The notes under the pieces: generated by a model
Told to the model about the DNA's origin: nothing
Databases searched by the model: none
Seen by the model: only the letters and a program-made list of their open reading frames with translations
Assembly: GCF_014192275.1 (NCBI RefSeq)
Contig: NZ_JACHXR010000003.1
Location: 209,647-273,646 of the forward strand
From: Halomonas stenophila
Lineage (GTDB): Bacteria; Pseudomonadota; Gammaproteobacteria; Pseudomonadales; Halomonadaceae
DNA: 64,000 nucleotides
Direction of reading: 5' to 3'
Program-made: the position numbers and the translations under genes
Shown: in pieces, positions 19,300 to 28,741 of the stretch
Numbering within the stretch: the first letter of the stretch is position 1
How the letters are laid out: every line of letters begins with the position of its first letter

Positions 19300-20727
19300 G
19301 GGTTCCAGCCCCGTCCCGCGCATCTTCTTCAGCCGCTTGCTCAGCGCCGGCTGGGAGATGCCCAGCAGGCGCGAGGCGATGGACTGGTTGCCCTCGGCCC
19401 GGCGCATGGCCTCGCGCACCAGCAGGTCGGCCACCTCGTGCAGCGTCGGCAGGGGCGCGTCCGGGGTGAACACCGCGCCTTCGACCGGGCTGTTGTCCGC
19501 TGGCGCCGGGTGCGCCTGCGTCGGGTCGATGGCCCGCTTGAACACCTCCATGGACAGCGTCCGGGAACGGTGGACGCTCATGGCGTCATAGGCCATGGCG
19601 CGCAGTTCCCGCACGTTGCCGGGGAAGTCGTAGTTGGCCAGCAGCACCGGCAGCTCGGGGGGATAGGTCGGCCGGGACTTGCCGAGGTCGTCGGCGGCCT
19701 CGGCGAGGAAGTGGTCCAGCAGCAGCGGGATGTCCCCCTTGCGCCGACGCAGCGGTGGGATCTGGACCTGGTGGGTGCGCAGCCGGTAGTAGAGGTCCTT
19801 GCGGAAGGTCCCCTCCCGCTGGCGCGCGTCGAGGTCATGGTGGGTGGCCACCACGATCCGGGCTCGCATCCGCTTGGGGCGGTCGCTGCCCAGGGGGTAG
19901 TACTCCCCTTCCTGCAGCAGTCGCAGCAGCTTGACCTGGGAGGCCGGACTCAGGTCGCCGATCTCGTCGAGGAAGAGGGTACCGTCCGCCGCCTGCTCGA
20001 TCATGCCGGCGCGGGCCTGGTCGGCACCGGTGAAGGCGCCGCGCTGGTGGCCGAACAGGGTGTCGGCGAAGACATTGTCGTCGAGCCCCGCCGCGTTGAC
20101 GCAGACCAGCGGGCCGCGGCGGCCGCTCAGCGCATGGGCCGCCCGGGCGATCAGTTCCTTGCCGACCCCGCTCTCCCCACCGATCAGCAGCGGCTGGCCG
20201 CTCGGCGCCACCGACTCGAGGTACTGGAAGACCGAGCGCATGGCCTTGTCGTCGGTGATGCTATCGGCGAAGGCCTCGGGACGTTCCAGGGTGTCGTTGA
20301 GGAAGCGCCGACGCAGCTCCAGATTCTCCTGGCGCAGCTCCTGCAGACGGATGGCGCGCTTGATGCCCTCGATCAGCCGGTCCTGCTCGTCGGTCTTGAC
20401 GAAGTAATCGAAGGCGCCGTGCTTGATGCACTCGACGGCGGTCGCCACCTGGTTCAGGCCGCTGATCACGATCACCCCGACGTCGGGGTGCTCCTCGACG
20501 ATGCGCCTCAGCAGCTCCTCGCCCGACAGGTGGGGCATGGTGAGGTCCAGGGTCACCAGGCCGATGTTCTCCCGGGCCAGGATGTCCATCACCTCGCGGC
20601 TGTCCTGGCAGCGGTGGAGGTGGTTGATGCCGCCGCTGCGCTCCAGGGTAATGCTCAGGCTGCGCAGGAAGGAGGGTTCGTCATCGACCAGCAGGAGGCC
20701 GAAGGCGGGATAGAGGTTCATGCTCAT
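19294..20727 (-). CDS. Sigma-54-dependent response regulator (NtrC type)
   Basis: A 477-residue three-domain activator. The receiver has DDE near 15-17, phospho-Asp61 in VTLDLTMPH, and Lys111. The AAA+ domain shows Walker A GESGVGKE (184-191), the sigma-54 contact loop GAFTGAD (230-236), and Walker B GTLFLDEIGDL. A C-terminal Fis-type helix-turn-helix (SIASRLLGISQPALSKRLKK) binds DNA. Its start overlaps the sensor kinase stop by 4 bases. It most likely drives the sigma-54 promoter of the adjacent symporter-glutaminase operon. Confidence 0.92.
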   Translation of the reverse strand: MSMNLYPAFGLLLVDDEPSFLRSLSITLERSGGINHLHRCQDSREVMDILARENIGLVTLDLTMPHLSGEELLRRIVEEHPDVGVIVISGLNQVATAVECIKHGAFDYFVKTDEQDRLIEGIKRAIRLQELRQENLELRRRFLNDTLERPEAFADSITDDKAMRSVFQYLESVAPSGQPLLIGGESGVGKELIARAAHALSGRRGPLVCVNAAGLDDNVFADTLFGHQRGAFTGADQARAGMIEQAADGTLFLDEIGDLSPASQVKLLRLLQEGEYYPLGSDRPKRMRARIVVATHHDLDARQREGTFRKDLYYRLRTHQVQIPPLRRRKGDIPLLLDHFLAEAADDLGKSRPTYPPELPVLLANYDFPGNVRELRAMAYDAMSVHRSRTLSMEVFKRAIDPTQAHPAPADNSPVEGAVFTPDAPLPTLHEVADLLVREAMRRAEGNQSIASRLLGISQPALSKRLKKMRGTGLEPL

Positions 20728-22511
20728 CGGTCAGCTTGCGTCCAGGTGGTGTCGGTCGTCGGCACGTCGTCGCGTACCGGGGCCGCGGGCAGCGTCAGGG
20801 TGACGGTGGTGCCCTCGCCGGGTCGGGAATCGAAGGCGAGCTGGCCCTGGTGCTCGCGGACGATGCCGGCGGAGACCGACAGCCCCAGGCCGGTGCCGCC
20901 GCACTCGCGCCGGGTGGTGAAGAAGGGGTCGGTCAGCCGGGAGAGCACCTCGGGAGCGATGCCCCGCCCCTCGTCGCGCACCTCCAGGGTCACGGTCCCG
21001 TCACCGGGAAGGTGGCGGGTCGTCAGGCGGATGCCCTGGTCGCGACCCTCCAGGGCCTGGCAGGCGTTCAGCACCAGGTTGATCACCACCTGTTCGATGC
21101 GCTGGCCGTTGCCCTGCACGGCTGGCAGGGCCTCGGCGTAGCGCGTCTCGAACCGGTCGGTGGCCTTGCGGATCGAGTTGTCGACCAGGCGCACGGCGGT
21201 GCTCGCCACCTCGTTGAGGTCGAGGCGTTCGCCGAGATCGGCACTGCCCTGCCGGGCGAAGTCCTTGAGGTCGCCGACGATTCGCTTGATCCGTTGGGTG
21301 CCCTCCAGCATCTCGTCGAGCATGGCGGGGATCTCGTCGCGCATCCGTGAGTAGGGCAGCCCGCCGAGCGGGAAGTCGCCGTGCTGGCGATAGTGCGCCT
21401 CGAGAATGGGGCGGGCATCGTCGTAGGCCTCCCCCAGCACCGGCAGGTTGAGCAGCAGCAGGCCGCTGGGGTTGTTGATCTCGTGGGCGACGCCGGAGAC
21501 CAGGACGCCGAGCGAGGACATCTTGTCGGCCTGGATCAGTTGCTGCTGCTGTTGGCGCAGTTCCTCGGTTCGGCTCGCCACCTCGCGCTTGAGCAGGCGG
21601 TTCCAGATCACGATGCCGCCCAGGATCAGCAGCAGCAGCGCCGAGGCGATGGCCCCGATCAGGCCGAGCCGCTTCCACGGCAGGCCCTCCCCCTGCTCCA
21701 GCGGACCCAGCCACTTGTCGTAGATGGCCTGGTGACGGCCGGTGTTCTTGAGGATCGCCAGGCCCTCGCTGAACTGGGCCAGCACGTCGGCATTGCCCTC
21801 CTTCACCGCATAGCCGTAGCGCAGCGAGAAGGGGCGGGCGACCGGCACCAGGTTGGTCAGCCCCAGCTCGCGGCTGAGGTACAGCGCCGGGAGATTGGCC
21901 ACCAGGGCGTAGTCGTGCTGGCCGGCGGCCAGCGAGCGCAGCGCGTCGGCATGCGTGTCGGTGGGGAACAGCTCGGCCCCCACCTCTCGCTCGATCAGCA
22001 GATCCTGCATGATATCGCCGCGCTGCACGATCACCTCCTTGCCGCGCAACTCCTCCAGGCGTGCCACGGGCGGCGTGCCGCGGCGGGCGAAGATCGACTG
22101 GTGGACGATGGCGTGAGGGGGCGCGAAGTCATAGTGCTCGGCGCGGGACTCGGAGTAGGACATGCCCTGCAGCACGTCGATCTCGCCGTTCTCCAGCTGG
22201 CGGCGCATCTCGCTCCAGGGCCCCAGTTCGATGCGTACCTCGATGCCCATCACCTCGGCGATGGCCCGGGTCAGCTCGACGTTGTAGCCGGCGGGGCGAC
22301 CGTCCTCGTCGAGGAACTCGTAGGGCGGGTGGTAGTGGTCGCCGCCGATCACGATTACCCGGCCGGCGTTGTCGGGGGCCACGCCGGCACTCGGCTGTCC
22401 CCAGCCGGTCGCGGGCGCCGCGACGAGGCCGGCGAGCACCAGGATTGCCGCCAGCCAGGCCATCAGGCGGGGCACGCCAGGGAAGGGAGATGCGCTCGAC
22501 GTCACGGTCAT
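20724..22511 (-). CDS. Sensor histidine kinase with amino-acid-binding (SBP_bac_3) input domain
   Basis: A 595-residue hybrid of a periplasmic binding protein and a kinase. A signal/TM segment (about 15-35) leads into a type-3 solute-binding domain (about 50-270; PPYEFLDEDGRPAGYNVEL is the typical opening). Then come a transmembrane helix (283-303), a short coiled coil, the phospho-acceptor His343 in SGVAHEINNPSG, and an ATPase domain ending GGTGLGLSVSAGI. The SBP domain implies direct sensing of a small amino acid. It is coupled to its response regulator by an ATGA overlap and lies 7 bases after yicC, so read-through from yicC is possible. Confidence 0.92.
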   Translation of the reverse strand: MTVTSSASPFPGVPRLMAWLAAILVLAGLVAAPATGWGQPSAGVAPDNAGRVIVIGGDHYHPPYEFLDEDGRPAGYNVELTRAIAEVMGIEVRIELGPWSEMRRQLENGEIDVLQGMSYSESRAEHYDFAPPHAIVHQSIFARRGTPPVARLEELRGKEVIVQRGDIMQDLLIEREVGAELFPTDTHADALRSLAAGQHDYALVANLPALYLSRELGLTNLVPVARPFSLRYGYAVKEGNADVLAQFSEGLAILKNTGRHQAIYDKWLGPLEQGEGLPWKRLGLIGAIASALLLLILGGIVIWNRLLKREVASRTEELRQQQQQLIQADKMSSLGVLVSGVAHEINNPSGLLLLNLPVLGEAYDDARPILEAHYRQHGDFPLGGLPYSRMRDEIPAMLDEMLEGTQRIKRIVGDLKDFARQGSADLGERLDLNEVASTAVRLVDNSIRKATDRFETRYAEALPAVQGNGQRIEQVVINLVLNACQALEGRDQGIRLTTRHLPGDGTVTLEVRDEGRGIAPEVLSRLTDPFFTTRRECGGTGLGLSVSAGIVREHQGQLAFDSRPGEGTTVTLTLPAAPVRDDVPTTDTTWTQADR

Positions 22512-22518
22512 GCGCGTC

Positions 22519-23382
22519 CTACTCGATGTTCTGGATCTGCTCGCGCATCTGCTCGATCAGCACCTTGAGCTCCACGGCGCAGCGGGTCGACTCGGCGACC
22601 ACCGATTTCGACGACAGGGTATTGGCCTCGCGGTTGAGCTCCTGCATCAGGAAGTCCAGGCGCCGGCCGATCGGGCCCTTCTGCTTGAGCTGGCGTTCCA
22701 CCTCGAGGACATGGGTCTCCAGGCGATCGAGCTCCTCGGCCACGTCGGCCTTCTGGGCCAGCAGTACCAGCTCGGCCTCCAGTCGCTGGGGGTCGAGCTC
22801 GGTGCGCATGGCCTCGAGGCGCTCGAGCAGCTGGCTGCGCTGGCGCTCGAGGATCTCCGGCAACAGCCGACGGACCTCGGCCACCTGGACGCGGATGGCC
22901 GCGAGACGCTCGCGGATCAGGGTGGCGAGCTGCTCGCCCTCCCGGGCGCGCCCGGCGACCAGGTCGTCCAGGGCGGCGCCGAACAGCGTCCTGGCCTCGG
23001 CCTTGATGGCCTCCATGTCCGGCCCCGGCGTCTCCAGCACGCCGGGGTGGTCGAGCAGCGCCAGGGCATCGGGCATGGCGGCCGTGGGAACGGTCTGGCG
23101 AACCTCGCCGAGGGCGGCGGCCAGGGCTTCCAGGCGCGGGCGGTTGACGGCCAGGCCGTTGTCGCCATCGGCGGGATCGAAGCGCAGCTGGCACTCCACC
23201 TTGCCCCGGGCCAGGCGACCACGCAGGGCGTCGCGGAAGACGGGTTCCAGGTCGCGAAGGGCCTCGGGCAGGCGGAAATGGGGTTCGAGATAGCGCTGGT
23301 TGACCGAGCGCAGCTCCAACTGCAGCCGGCCCCAGTCGGCGTCGCGGTCCTGCCGCGAAAAGGCCGTCATGCTGTGGACCAT
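22519..23382 (-). CDS. yicC: YicC-family endoribonuclease
   Basis: A 287-residue member of the YicC/YloC family. It has the N-terminal MVHSMTAFSRQ signature, a central coiled region, and a conserved C terminus GRRLDFLMQELNREANTL with its acidic metal-binding residues. The family includes RNases acting on small RNAs. The start at 23382 matches homologues; upstream in-frame codons are not conserved. It is divergent from rph, an old and widespread arrangement. Confidence 0.92.
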   Translation of the reverse strand: MVHSMTAFSRQDRDADWGRLQLELRSVNQRYLEPHFRLPEALRDLEPVFRDALRGRLARGKVECQLRFDPADGDNGLAVNRPRLEALAAALGEVRQTVPTAAMPDALALLDHPGVLETPGPDMEAIKAEARTLFGAALDDLVAGRAREGEQLATLIRERLAAIRVQVAEVRRLLPEILERQRSQLLERLEAMRTELDPQRLEAELVLLAQKADVAEELDRLETHVLEVERQLKQKGPIGRRLDFLMQELNREANTLSSKSVVAESTRCAVELKVLIEQMREQIQNIE

Positions 23383-23492
23383 CGGGGGACTCCTGATGCG
23401 CAGGCGATTGGTCAGGCAGTGTAAACGATTCTGTCGGCAGACCGTGTAGAATGGCGGCCAATCCATCCATCCCCGACTTCGAGAGAGGTGCC

Positions 23493-24230
23493 ATGTCCTC
23501 GGACATCCGGCGTCCCAGCGGACGCGCCCCCCACCAGCCCCGCGACATTCGCCTGACCCGCGATTACACCCGTCATGCCGAGGGATCGGTGCTGGTGGAA
23601 TTCGGTGACACCCGCGTGCTGTGCAACGCCAGCGTCGAGGCCGGCGTGCCGCGCTGGCTGCGTGGCAAGAAGCAGGGCTGGGTCACCGCCGAGTACGGGA
23701 TGCTGCCCCGGGCGACCCACACCCGCGGCGGCCGCGAGGCCACGCGGGGCAAGCAGGGCGGCCGGACGCTGGAGATCCAGCGGCTGATCGGCCGCTCGCT
23801 GCGGGCCGTGGTGAACCTCAAGAAGCTCGGCGAGTTCACCATCACCGTGGACTGCGACGTCATCCAGGCCGATGGCGGCACCCGCACCGCGGCCATCACC
23901 GGTGGCTGCGTGGCGCTGATCGATGCCATCCGTTACCTGCAGCGCGAGAAGCTGATCAAGGGCGATCCCTTCCATCAGCTGGTCAGCTCGGTCTCGGTGG
24001 GCCTGTTCAAGGGGGTGGCGGTGGTCGACCTGGACTACCCGGAGGATTCGAGCGCCGACACCGACATGAACGTGGTGATGGCCGAGGGCGGCGGGTTGAT
24101 CGAGGTGCAGGGCACCGCCGAGGCCGGCACCTACAGCCGCGAGGAGCTCGATGCCATGCTCGATCTGGCCGAGCGGGCCGGCGAGTCGCTGTTCGCCCAT
24201 CAGCGCGAGGCGCTGGGCATTCGCGCCTGA
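23493..24230 (+). CDS. rph: Ribonuclease PH
   Basis: A 245-residue phosphorolytic 3'-5' exoribonuclease that trims tRNA precursors. Family marks include [18 protein letters not shown], the phosphate-binding [16 protein letters not shown] (Arg pair), and the active-site region [19 protein letters not shown]. The length is near E. coli wild type (238), and no truncation like that of K-12 strains is seen. It is divergent from yicC. A 15-bp hairpin follows. Confidence 0.96.
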   Translation: MSSDIRRPSGRAPHQPRDIRLTRDYTRHAEGSVLVEFGDTRVLCNASVEAGVPRWLRGKKQGWVTAEYGMLPRATHTRGGREATRGKQGGRTLEIQRLIGRSLRAVVNLKKLGEFTITVDCDVIQADGGTRTAAITGGCVALIDAIRYLQREKLIKGDPFHQLVSSVSVGLFKGVAVVDLDYPEDSSADTDMNVVMAEGGGLIEVQGTAEAGTYSREELDAMLDLAERAGESLFAHQREALGIRA

Positions 24231-24256
24231 GGTATACGTTCTTCAGCGTTGCCCTA

Positions 24257-24291
24257 ACGCAACACGCCGGCGCTAGGCCGGCGTGTTGCGT
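24257..24291. terminator. Bidirectional hairpin between rph and crc
   Basis: Perfect 15-bp inverted repeat ACGCAACACGCCGGC / GCCGGCGTGTTGCGT with a 5-base loop, between the convergent genes rph and crc. There is no T-run on either side, but the stem is very stable. Confidence 0.6.
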
Positions 24292-24325
24292 TGCCGCGGG
24301 GGCAACGGCGACGAAGGGAAGGCGA

Positions 24326-25093
24326 TCAAAGCGTCAGGTCGTACTCGACGATCAGCGGCGCGTACTCGGAGAAGGTCGCGTCGTAATCGATCCAGGCATC
24401 CACCACGTGGCGGCGGAAGTTGGGGCCGACCAGCTGGTAGTCGATGCGCCAGCCTTCCTGGCGCTCCCGGGACTGGTCCTGGTCCAGCGCCGGCCACCAG
24501 GTGTACTCGCCGGCATCGCGGTTGATCTCGCGGAAGGTGTCGATGAAGCCGGTCGGGCCGAGCACCTGGTCCATCCAGGCGCGCTCCTCGGGCTTGAAGC
24601 CGGGAGTGGTCTGATTGTCGGCCCAGTTCTCGAGGTCGATGGTCTTGTGGGCGATGTGCCAGGTGCCACAGATGATGTACTCGCGGCGCTTGCGGGCCAT
24701 CTTGGCCAGGTATTCCTGATACTGGGCCATGAAGCTCTGCTTGGCGGCCGGGTCGCTGCCATCGGGCATCAGGAAGCTGGCGATGCTGAAGCGGTCGTAG
24801 TCGGCCTGCAGGAAGCGCCCCTCATGGTCGCACTGCGGGAAACCCAGGCCGTACATGATCGCCTTGGGGATCTTGCGGCAATACAGGCCGACGCCCGAGA
24901 CGCCGTCCTGCTCGGCATCGAGGAAGTAGCCCTCGTAGCCTTCCGGGTAGAGGATGCTGTCGTCGAGCTCGAAACTCTTGGCCTTGAGGTTCTGCACGCA
25001 GACGACGTCGGCATCCTGGTTGGCCAGCCAGTCGAGGAAGCCCCGACCGACGGCCTCGCGGATGCCGTTGACATTGATGGTGGCGATTTTCAT
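24326..25093 (-). CDS. crc: Catabolite repression control protein Crc (inactive exonuclease III relative)
   Basis: A 255-residue endonuclease/exonuclease/phosphatase-fold protein. The catalytic residues of exonuclease III are replaced: the QE-x-K glutamate is Asn35 in VCVQNLKAK, the GDxN motif reads CGTWHIAH, and the terminal SDH reads SEY. REYIICG, PGFKPEERAWMDQVLG and the YTWWPALDQDQ region resemble Pseudomonas Crc, and the gene sits between rph and pyrE as crc does there. In Pseudomonas, Crc stabilises Hfq on A-rich translation-initiation regions and so represses secondary carbon use. A DNA-repair nuclease role is unlikely. It is divergent from pyrE. Confidence 0.85.
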   Translation of the reverse strand: MKIATINVNGIREAVGRGFLDWLANQDADVVCVQNLKAKSFELDDSILYPEGYEGYFLDAEQDGVSGVGLYCRKIPKAIMYGLGFPQCDHEGRFLQADYDRFSIASFLMPDGSDPAAKQSFMAQYQEYLAKMARKRREYIICGTWHIAHKTIDLENWADNQTTPGFKPEERAWMDQVLGPTGFIDTFREINRDAGEYTWWPALDQDQSRERQEGWRIDYQLVGPNFRRHVVDAWIDYDATFSEYAPLIVEYDLTL

Positions 25094-25184
25094 ACATGGT
25101 CCCTTTTGCGTCGCGCGTGTATGATACCCGACGTTTCGACGTTTGGGTAAATGGCGTCAGTCGATAAACGTGATAGGAGGCTCC

Positions 25185-25877
25185 GTGGCGGATCAGCGAG
25201 TGGCATCGTCCCTGCAACCCTACCAGCAGGCATTCATCGAGTTCGCCATCGAGCAGGGCGTGCTGCGCTTCGGCGAGTTCACCCTGAAGTCCGGCCGGGT
25301 CAGTCCCTATTTCTTCAATGCCGGCCTGTTCAAGACCGGCCGCGCCCTGGCGGCGCTGGGCCGCTTCTACGCCCAGGCCATCGCCGACAGCGGCATCGAG
25401 GCCGACGTCCTGTTCGGTCCGGCCTACAAGGGCATCCCCCTGGCCGCCACCACCGCGGTGGCCCTGGCCGACCATCATGACCGCGACCTGCCCTATGCGT
25501 TCAACCGCAAGGAGGCGAAGGCGCACGGCGAGGGCGGCAACATCGTCGGCGCCACGCTTTCCGGGCGTATCCTGATCGTCGACGACGTCATCACCGCCGG
25601 CACCGCCATCCGCGAGGTGATGGGGCTGATCGACGCCGCCGGTGCCAGCGCCGCCGGGGTGGTGGTGGCCCTGGACCGCCAGGAGCGCGGCGGCGACGAC
25701 GCCGACCCGCGCAGCGCCATCCAGCAGGTCGAGGCGGCCTATGGCATGCCGGTGATCAGCATCGTCACCCTGGACATGGTGCTCGAGTACCTCGAGGTGC
25801 ATGCCGGCGACGCGTTGCGCGGCCATGCCGAGGCCATCCGCGCCTATCGCGACCGCTACGGCGTGGCCGGGCGCTGA
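25185..25877 (+). CDS. pyrE: Orotate phosphoribosyltransferase
   Basis: A pyrimidine-synthesis enzyme joining orotate to PRPP. The PRPP loop is [16 protein letters not shown] and the N-terminal substrate region [19 protein letters not shown]. The start is taken as GTG 25185, four bases after AGGAGG, giving 230 residues; this is about 15 longer at the N terminus than the Pseudomonas enzyme. It is divergent from crc with a 91-base spacer. A strong hairpin 50 bases after the stop ends the unit. Confidence 0.94.
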   Translation: MADQRVASSLQPYQQAFIEFAIEQGVLRFGEFTLKSGRVSPYFFNAGLFKTGRALAALGRFYAQAIADSGIEADVLFGPAYKGIPLAATTAVALADHHDRDLPYAFNRKEAKAHGEGGNIVGATLSGRILIVDDVITAGTAIREVMGLIDAAGASAAGVVVALDRQERGGDDADPRSAIQQVEAAYGMPVISIVTLDMVLEYLEVHAGDALRGHAEAIRAYRDRYGVAGR

Positions 25878-25926
25878 GCGGCCCCTGCGCCCGGGAGGCG
25901 TCCAGGCCTCATCGCCGAGCCGGTTT

Positions 25927-25950
25927 CTCGGGCCCCGTTCGGGGCCCGAG
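25927..25950 (+). terminator. Terminator hairpin after pyrE
   Basis: Perfect 10-bp stem CTCGGGCCCC / GGGGCCCGAG with loop GTTC, followed by TGCGTTG. It lies between pyrE and trmL. Confidence 0.6.
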
Positions 25951-25983
25951 TGCGTTGTCGGCCTAGCATATCAGGAGTCGTTG

Positions 25984-26541
25984 ATGCTCGACGTGGTGCT
26001 CTACCAGCCCGAGATCCCGCCCAACACCGGCAACCTGATCCGGCTGTGCGCCAACACCGGCTTCCGGCTGCACCTGATCGAGCCGCTGGGCTTCACCCTG
26101 GACGACAAGCGCCTGCGCCGTGCCGGCCTCGACTACCACGAGTGGGCCCGGGTGCGGGTGCACCGCGACTGGGCGGCCTTTCTCGCCGCCGTGGCGCCTG
26201 GCCGGGTCTTCGCCGTCTCGACCCGCGGGCGCACCGGCTACCACACCCCGACCTACCGCGAGGGCGATGCCCTGGTCTTCGGCCCCGAGACCCGCGGCCT
26301 GCCCCAGGCGCTGCTCGATGCCCTGCCCGAGGCGCAGCGCCTGCGCATTCCCATGCTTCCCGAGAGCCGCAGCCTGAACCTCTCCAATGCCTGTGCGGTG
26401 GTGGTCTTCGAGGCCTGGCGCCAGCTCGACTTCGTGGGGGCCGGCCATCCGGGGGCCGGCCATCCGGGGGCCGGCCATCCGGGGGCCGACCATCCAGCTA
26501 TCGGCAGTGAGCCCGCCGCCGAACCGAGGGAGTTCGAATGA
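25984..26541 (+). CDS. trmL: tRNA (cytidine(34)-2'-O)-methyltransferase TrmL
   Basis: A 185-residue SPOUT-class methyltransferase that 2'-O-methylates the wobble base of tRNA-Leu. The opening [17 protein letters not shown] is the family signature. The AdoMet knot motifs are [11 protein letters not shown] and [18 protein letters not shown]. The enzyme core ends near residue 152 (the E. coli protein is 157 long). Beyond it is a low-complexity tail with four pentapeptide repeats (GAGHP x3, GADHP) coded by a 15-bp DNA repeat. The stop overlaps the rep start (ATGA). Confidence 0.93.
   Translation: MLDVVLYQPEIPPNTGNLIRLCANTGFRLHLIEPLGFTLDDKRLRRAGLDYHEWARVRVHRDWAAFLAAVAPGRVFAVSTRGRTGYHTPTYREGDALVFGPETRGLPQALLDALPEAQRLRIPMLPESRSLNLSNACAVVVFEAWRQLDFVGAGHPGAGHPGAGHPGADHPAIGSEPAAEPREFE
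26436..26495 (+). repeat. Four 15-bp tandem repeats inside trmL
   Basis: Unit GGGGGCCGGCCATCC repeated four times; the last copy has one change (GGGGGCCGACCATCC). In frame it codes for GAGHP. The unit is a multiple of 3, so copy number can vary without frameshift. Confidence 0.9.
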
Positions 26542-28607
26542 CCCCCAGCATCGCCAGTCGCCTCGCCAAGCTCAACCCCCGCCAGCAGGAGGCCGTGCGC
26601 GCCATCGACGGGCCCTGCCTGGTGCTGGCCGGCGCCGGCTCCGGCAAGACCAGTGTGATCACCACCAAGATCGCCTACCTGGTGCAGGAGTGCGGCATGA
26701 GCGCCCGACGCATCGCTGCGGTGACCTTCACCAACAAGGCCGCCCGGGAGATGAAGGAGCGGGTGGGGCAGATGCTCCAGGGGCGCGAGGGCCACGGCCT
26801 CACCGTCTCCACCTTCCATACTCTGGGGCTCAACATCATCCGCGGCGAGCTCAAGGCGCTGGGCTACAAGCCCGGCTTCTCGCTGTTCGACCCCGAGGAC
26901 GCCAAGGCCCTGCTGCGCGACCTGATGAACAAGGACGCCCAGGTCGATGCCGAGGCGATCAACCAGGTCCAGGCCGCCATCTCCAACTGGAAGAACGACC
27001 TGGTACTGCCGGGGCAGGCGCTGTCGCATGCCGCCGACGACGGCGAGCAGTTCGCCGCGCGGGTGTACGAGGCCTATGTGCGCCACCTCAAGGCCTACAA
27101 CGCGGTGGACTTCGACGATCTCATCCTGTTGCCGGTGACCCTGCTGCGCGACGATCCCGAGGCGCTGGCCCGCTGGCGGCGCAAGATCCACTACATGCTG
27201 GTGGACGAGTACCAGGACACCAACGTCAGTCAGTACCAGTTGGTGCGCATGCTGATGGGCGAGCGCCAGACCTTCACGGTGGTGGGCGACGACGACCAGT
27301 CGATCTATGCCTGGCGCGGCGCGCGCCCCGAGAACCTGGTGACCCTGGGCGAGGACTTCCCGCGGCTCAACGTCATCAAGCTCGAACAGAACTACCGCTC
27401 CACCGGCACCATCCTGCGTGCCGCCAATACCCTGATCGGTAACAACCCTCATGTCTACGAGAAGACCCTGTGGTCGAACATGGGCCAGGGCGAGGCGATC
27501 CGCGTGGTGGTCAACCGTCACGAGGAGGCCGAGGCCGAGCGGGTGGCCAGCGAGATCCTCACCCGGCGCATCAAGGAGCGGGCCGAGTGGCGCGACTTCG
27601 CGGTGCTCTACCGCGGCAACTTCCAGGCGCGGTTGCTCGAGCTCAAGCTGCAGCACTACCAGGTGCCCTACAAGCTCTCCGGGGGCACCTCCTTCTTCTC
27701 GCGGGGCGAGATCAAGGACGCCATGGCCTACCTGCGGCTGCTGATCAACCCGGCCGATGACAACGCCTTCCTGCGCATCGTCAACGTGCCGCGCCGCGAG
27801 ATCGGTCCCGGCACCCTGGAGAAGCTGGCCAACTACGCCACCGATCGCGGCACCTCGCTGTTCGCCGCCTGCCACGAGCTGGGGCTGGCCGAGCAGCTGC
27901 CCACGCGGGCGGTCGAGCGCCTGGGGCGCTTCACCCACTTCATCGATGGCGTGCGCCGGCGCATGGACGGCGGCGATGCCCTCGCCGCGATCCGCGAGAT
28001 GCTGCGCGACATGGACTACGAGGCCTGGCTCTACCAGAACGCCAGCGCCCCGACCATCGCCGAACGGCGCATGGCCAATGTCTGGACGCTGATCGACCAG
28101 CTCGAGAAGTCGATGCAGGCCGACCCCGAGGACAGGGCGGAGGAAGCCACCGCGAGCACCGCGACCGAGACCGACGACGTCGAGTCGGCCATCTCGCGGC
28201 TGGTGCTGCGCGATATCCTCGAGCAGCAGGCCGAGGAGGACGACTCCGACCGCGTCCAGCTGCTGACCATGCACGCCTCCAAGGGCCTCGAGTTCCCGCA
28301 TGTCTACCTGATGGGGCTCGAGGAGGAGCTGCTGCCACACCGCAACGCCATCGAGGTGGGGACCGTGGAGGAGGAGCGTCGCCTGGCCTACGTGGGGATC
28401 ACCCGGGCACGGCGCACCCTGACCCTGACCCTGGCCCGCCAGCGCAAGGCCTATGGCGAGCTGATGGACTGCACGCCGAGCCGCTTCCTCGACGAGCTGC
28501 CCGAGGACGCGCTGGAGTGGGAGGGACGCGCCGACCGCGAGGACCCGGAGAAGAAGCAGGCCCGCGGCCAGGACGCCATCGCCGGACTGCGTTCGCTGTT
28601 GGGATGA
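26538..28607 (+). CDS. rep: ATP-dependent DNA helicase Rep
   Basis: Superfamily 1A 3'-5' helicase of 689 residues that clears proteins ahead of replication forks. Walker A is GAGSGKT (32-38) and Walker B is DEYQDTN (223-229). [17 protein letters not shown] and the C-terminal [16 protein letters not shown] and [14 protein letters not shown] motifs are all present. The UvrD-like 2B insertion is intact. It is translated from an ATG overlapping the trmL stop. A heptamer repeat array lies just after its stop codon. Confidence 0.96.
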   Translation: MTPSIASRLAKLNPRQQEAVRAIDGPCLVLAGAGSGKTSVITTKIAYLVQECGMSARRIAAVTFTNKAAREMKERVGQMLQGREGHGLTVSTFHTLGLNIIRGELKALGYKPGFSLFDPEDAKALLRDLMNKDAQVDAEAINQVQAAISNWKNDLVLPGQALSHAADDGEQFAARVYEAYVRHLKAYNAVDFDDLILLPVTLLRDDPEALARWRRKIHYMLVDEYQDTNVSQYQLVRMLMGERQTFTVVGDDDQSIYAWRGARPENLVTLGEDFPRLNVIKLEQNYRSTGTILRAANTLIGNNPHVYEKTLWSNMGQGEAIRVVVNRHEEAEAERVASEILTRRIKERAEWRDFAVLYRGNFQARLLELKLQHYQVPYKLSGGTSFFSRGEIKDAMAYLRLLINPADDNAFLRIVNVPRREIGPGTLEKLANYATDRGTSLFAACHELGLAEQLPTRAVERLGRFTHFIDGVRRRMDGGDALAAIREMLRDMDYEAWLYQNASAPTIAERRMANVWTLIDQLEKSMQADPEDRAEEATASTATETDDVESAISRLVLRDILEQQAEEDDSDRVQLLTMHASKGLEFPHVYLMGLEEELLPHRNAIEVGTVEEERRLAYVGITRARRTLTLTLARQRKAYGELMDCTPSRFLDELPEDALEWEGRADREDPEKKQARGQDAIAGLRSLLG

Positions 28608-28614
28608 TCCTGGA

Positions 28615-28677
28615 GTCGAGGGTCGAGGGTCGAGGGTCGAGGGTCGAGGGTCGAGGGTCGAGGGTCGAGGGTCGAGG
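28615..28677. repeat. Nine 7-bp GTCGAGG tandem repeats after rep
   Basis: Nine perfect head-to-tail copies of GTCGAGG, beginning 7 bases after the rep stop and ending in a degenerate copy. The unit length and the location, between convergent genes, parallel the TTCCAGC array at 6050-6105, although the unit sequence is unrelated. Confidence 0.9.
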
Positions 28678-28694
28678 GTCGGTAGAAAGCAAGT

Positions 28695-28714
28695 GGGGCG
28701 CCGAGAGGTGCCCC
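28695..28714. terminator. Possible bidirectional terminator between rep and cytochrome c gene
   Basis: An 8-bp stem GGGGCGCC / GGTGCCCC (one G-T pair) with loop GAGA, followed on the plus strand by TTCGTC. It sits between the convergent stops of rep and the cytochrome gene. Confidence 0.4.
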
Positions 28715-28741
28715 TTCGTCTCGCAGGGTGTGCCGCCGGCC

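Noticed and set aside
24326..25093. Functional exodeoxyribonuclease III
   Set aside because: The catalytic Glu, Asp/Asn and His residues are all substituted; the gene context and sequence agree with Crc.
28399..28692. Minus-strand open frame with PRPSTLD repeats
   Set aside because: It is a read-through of the intergenic heptamer array and the end of rep; no start signal or homology.
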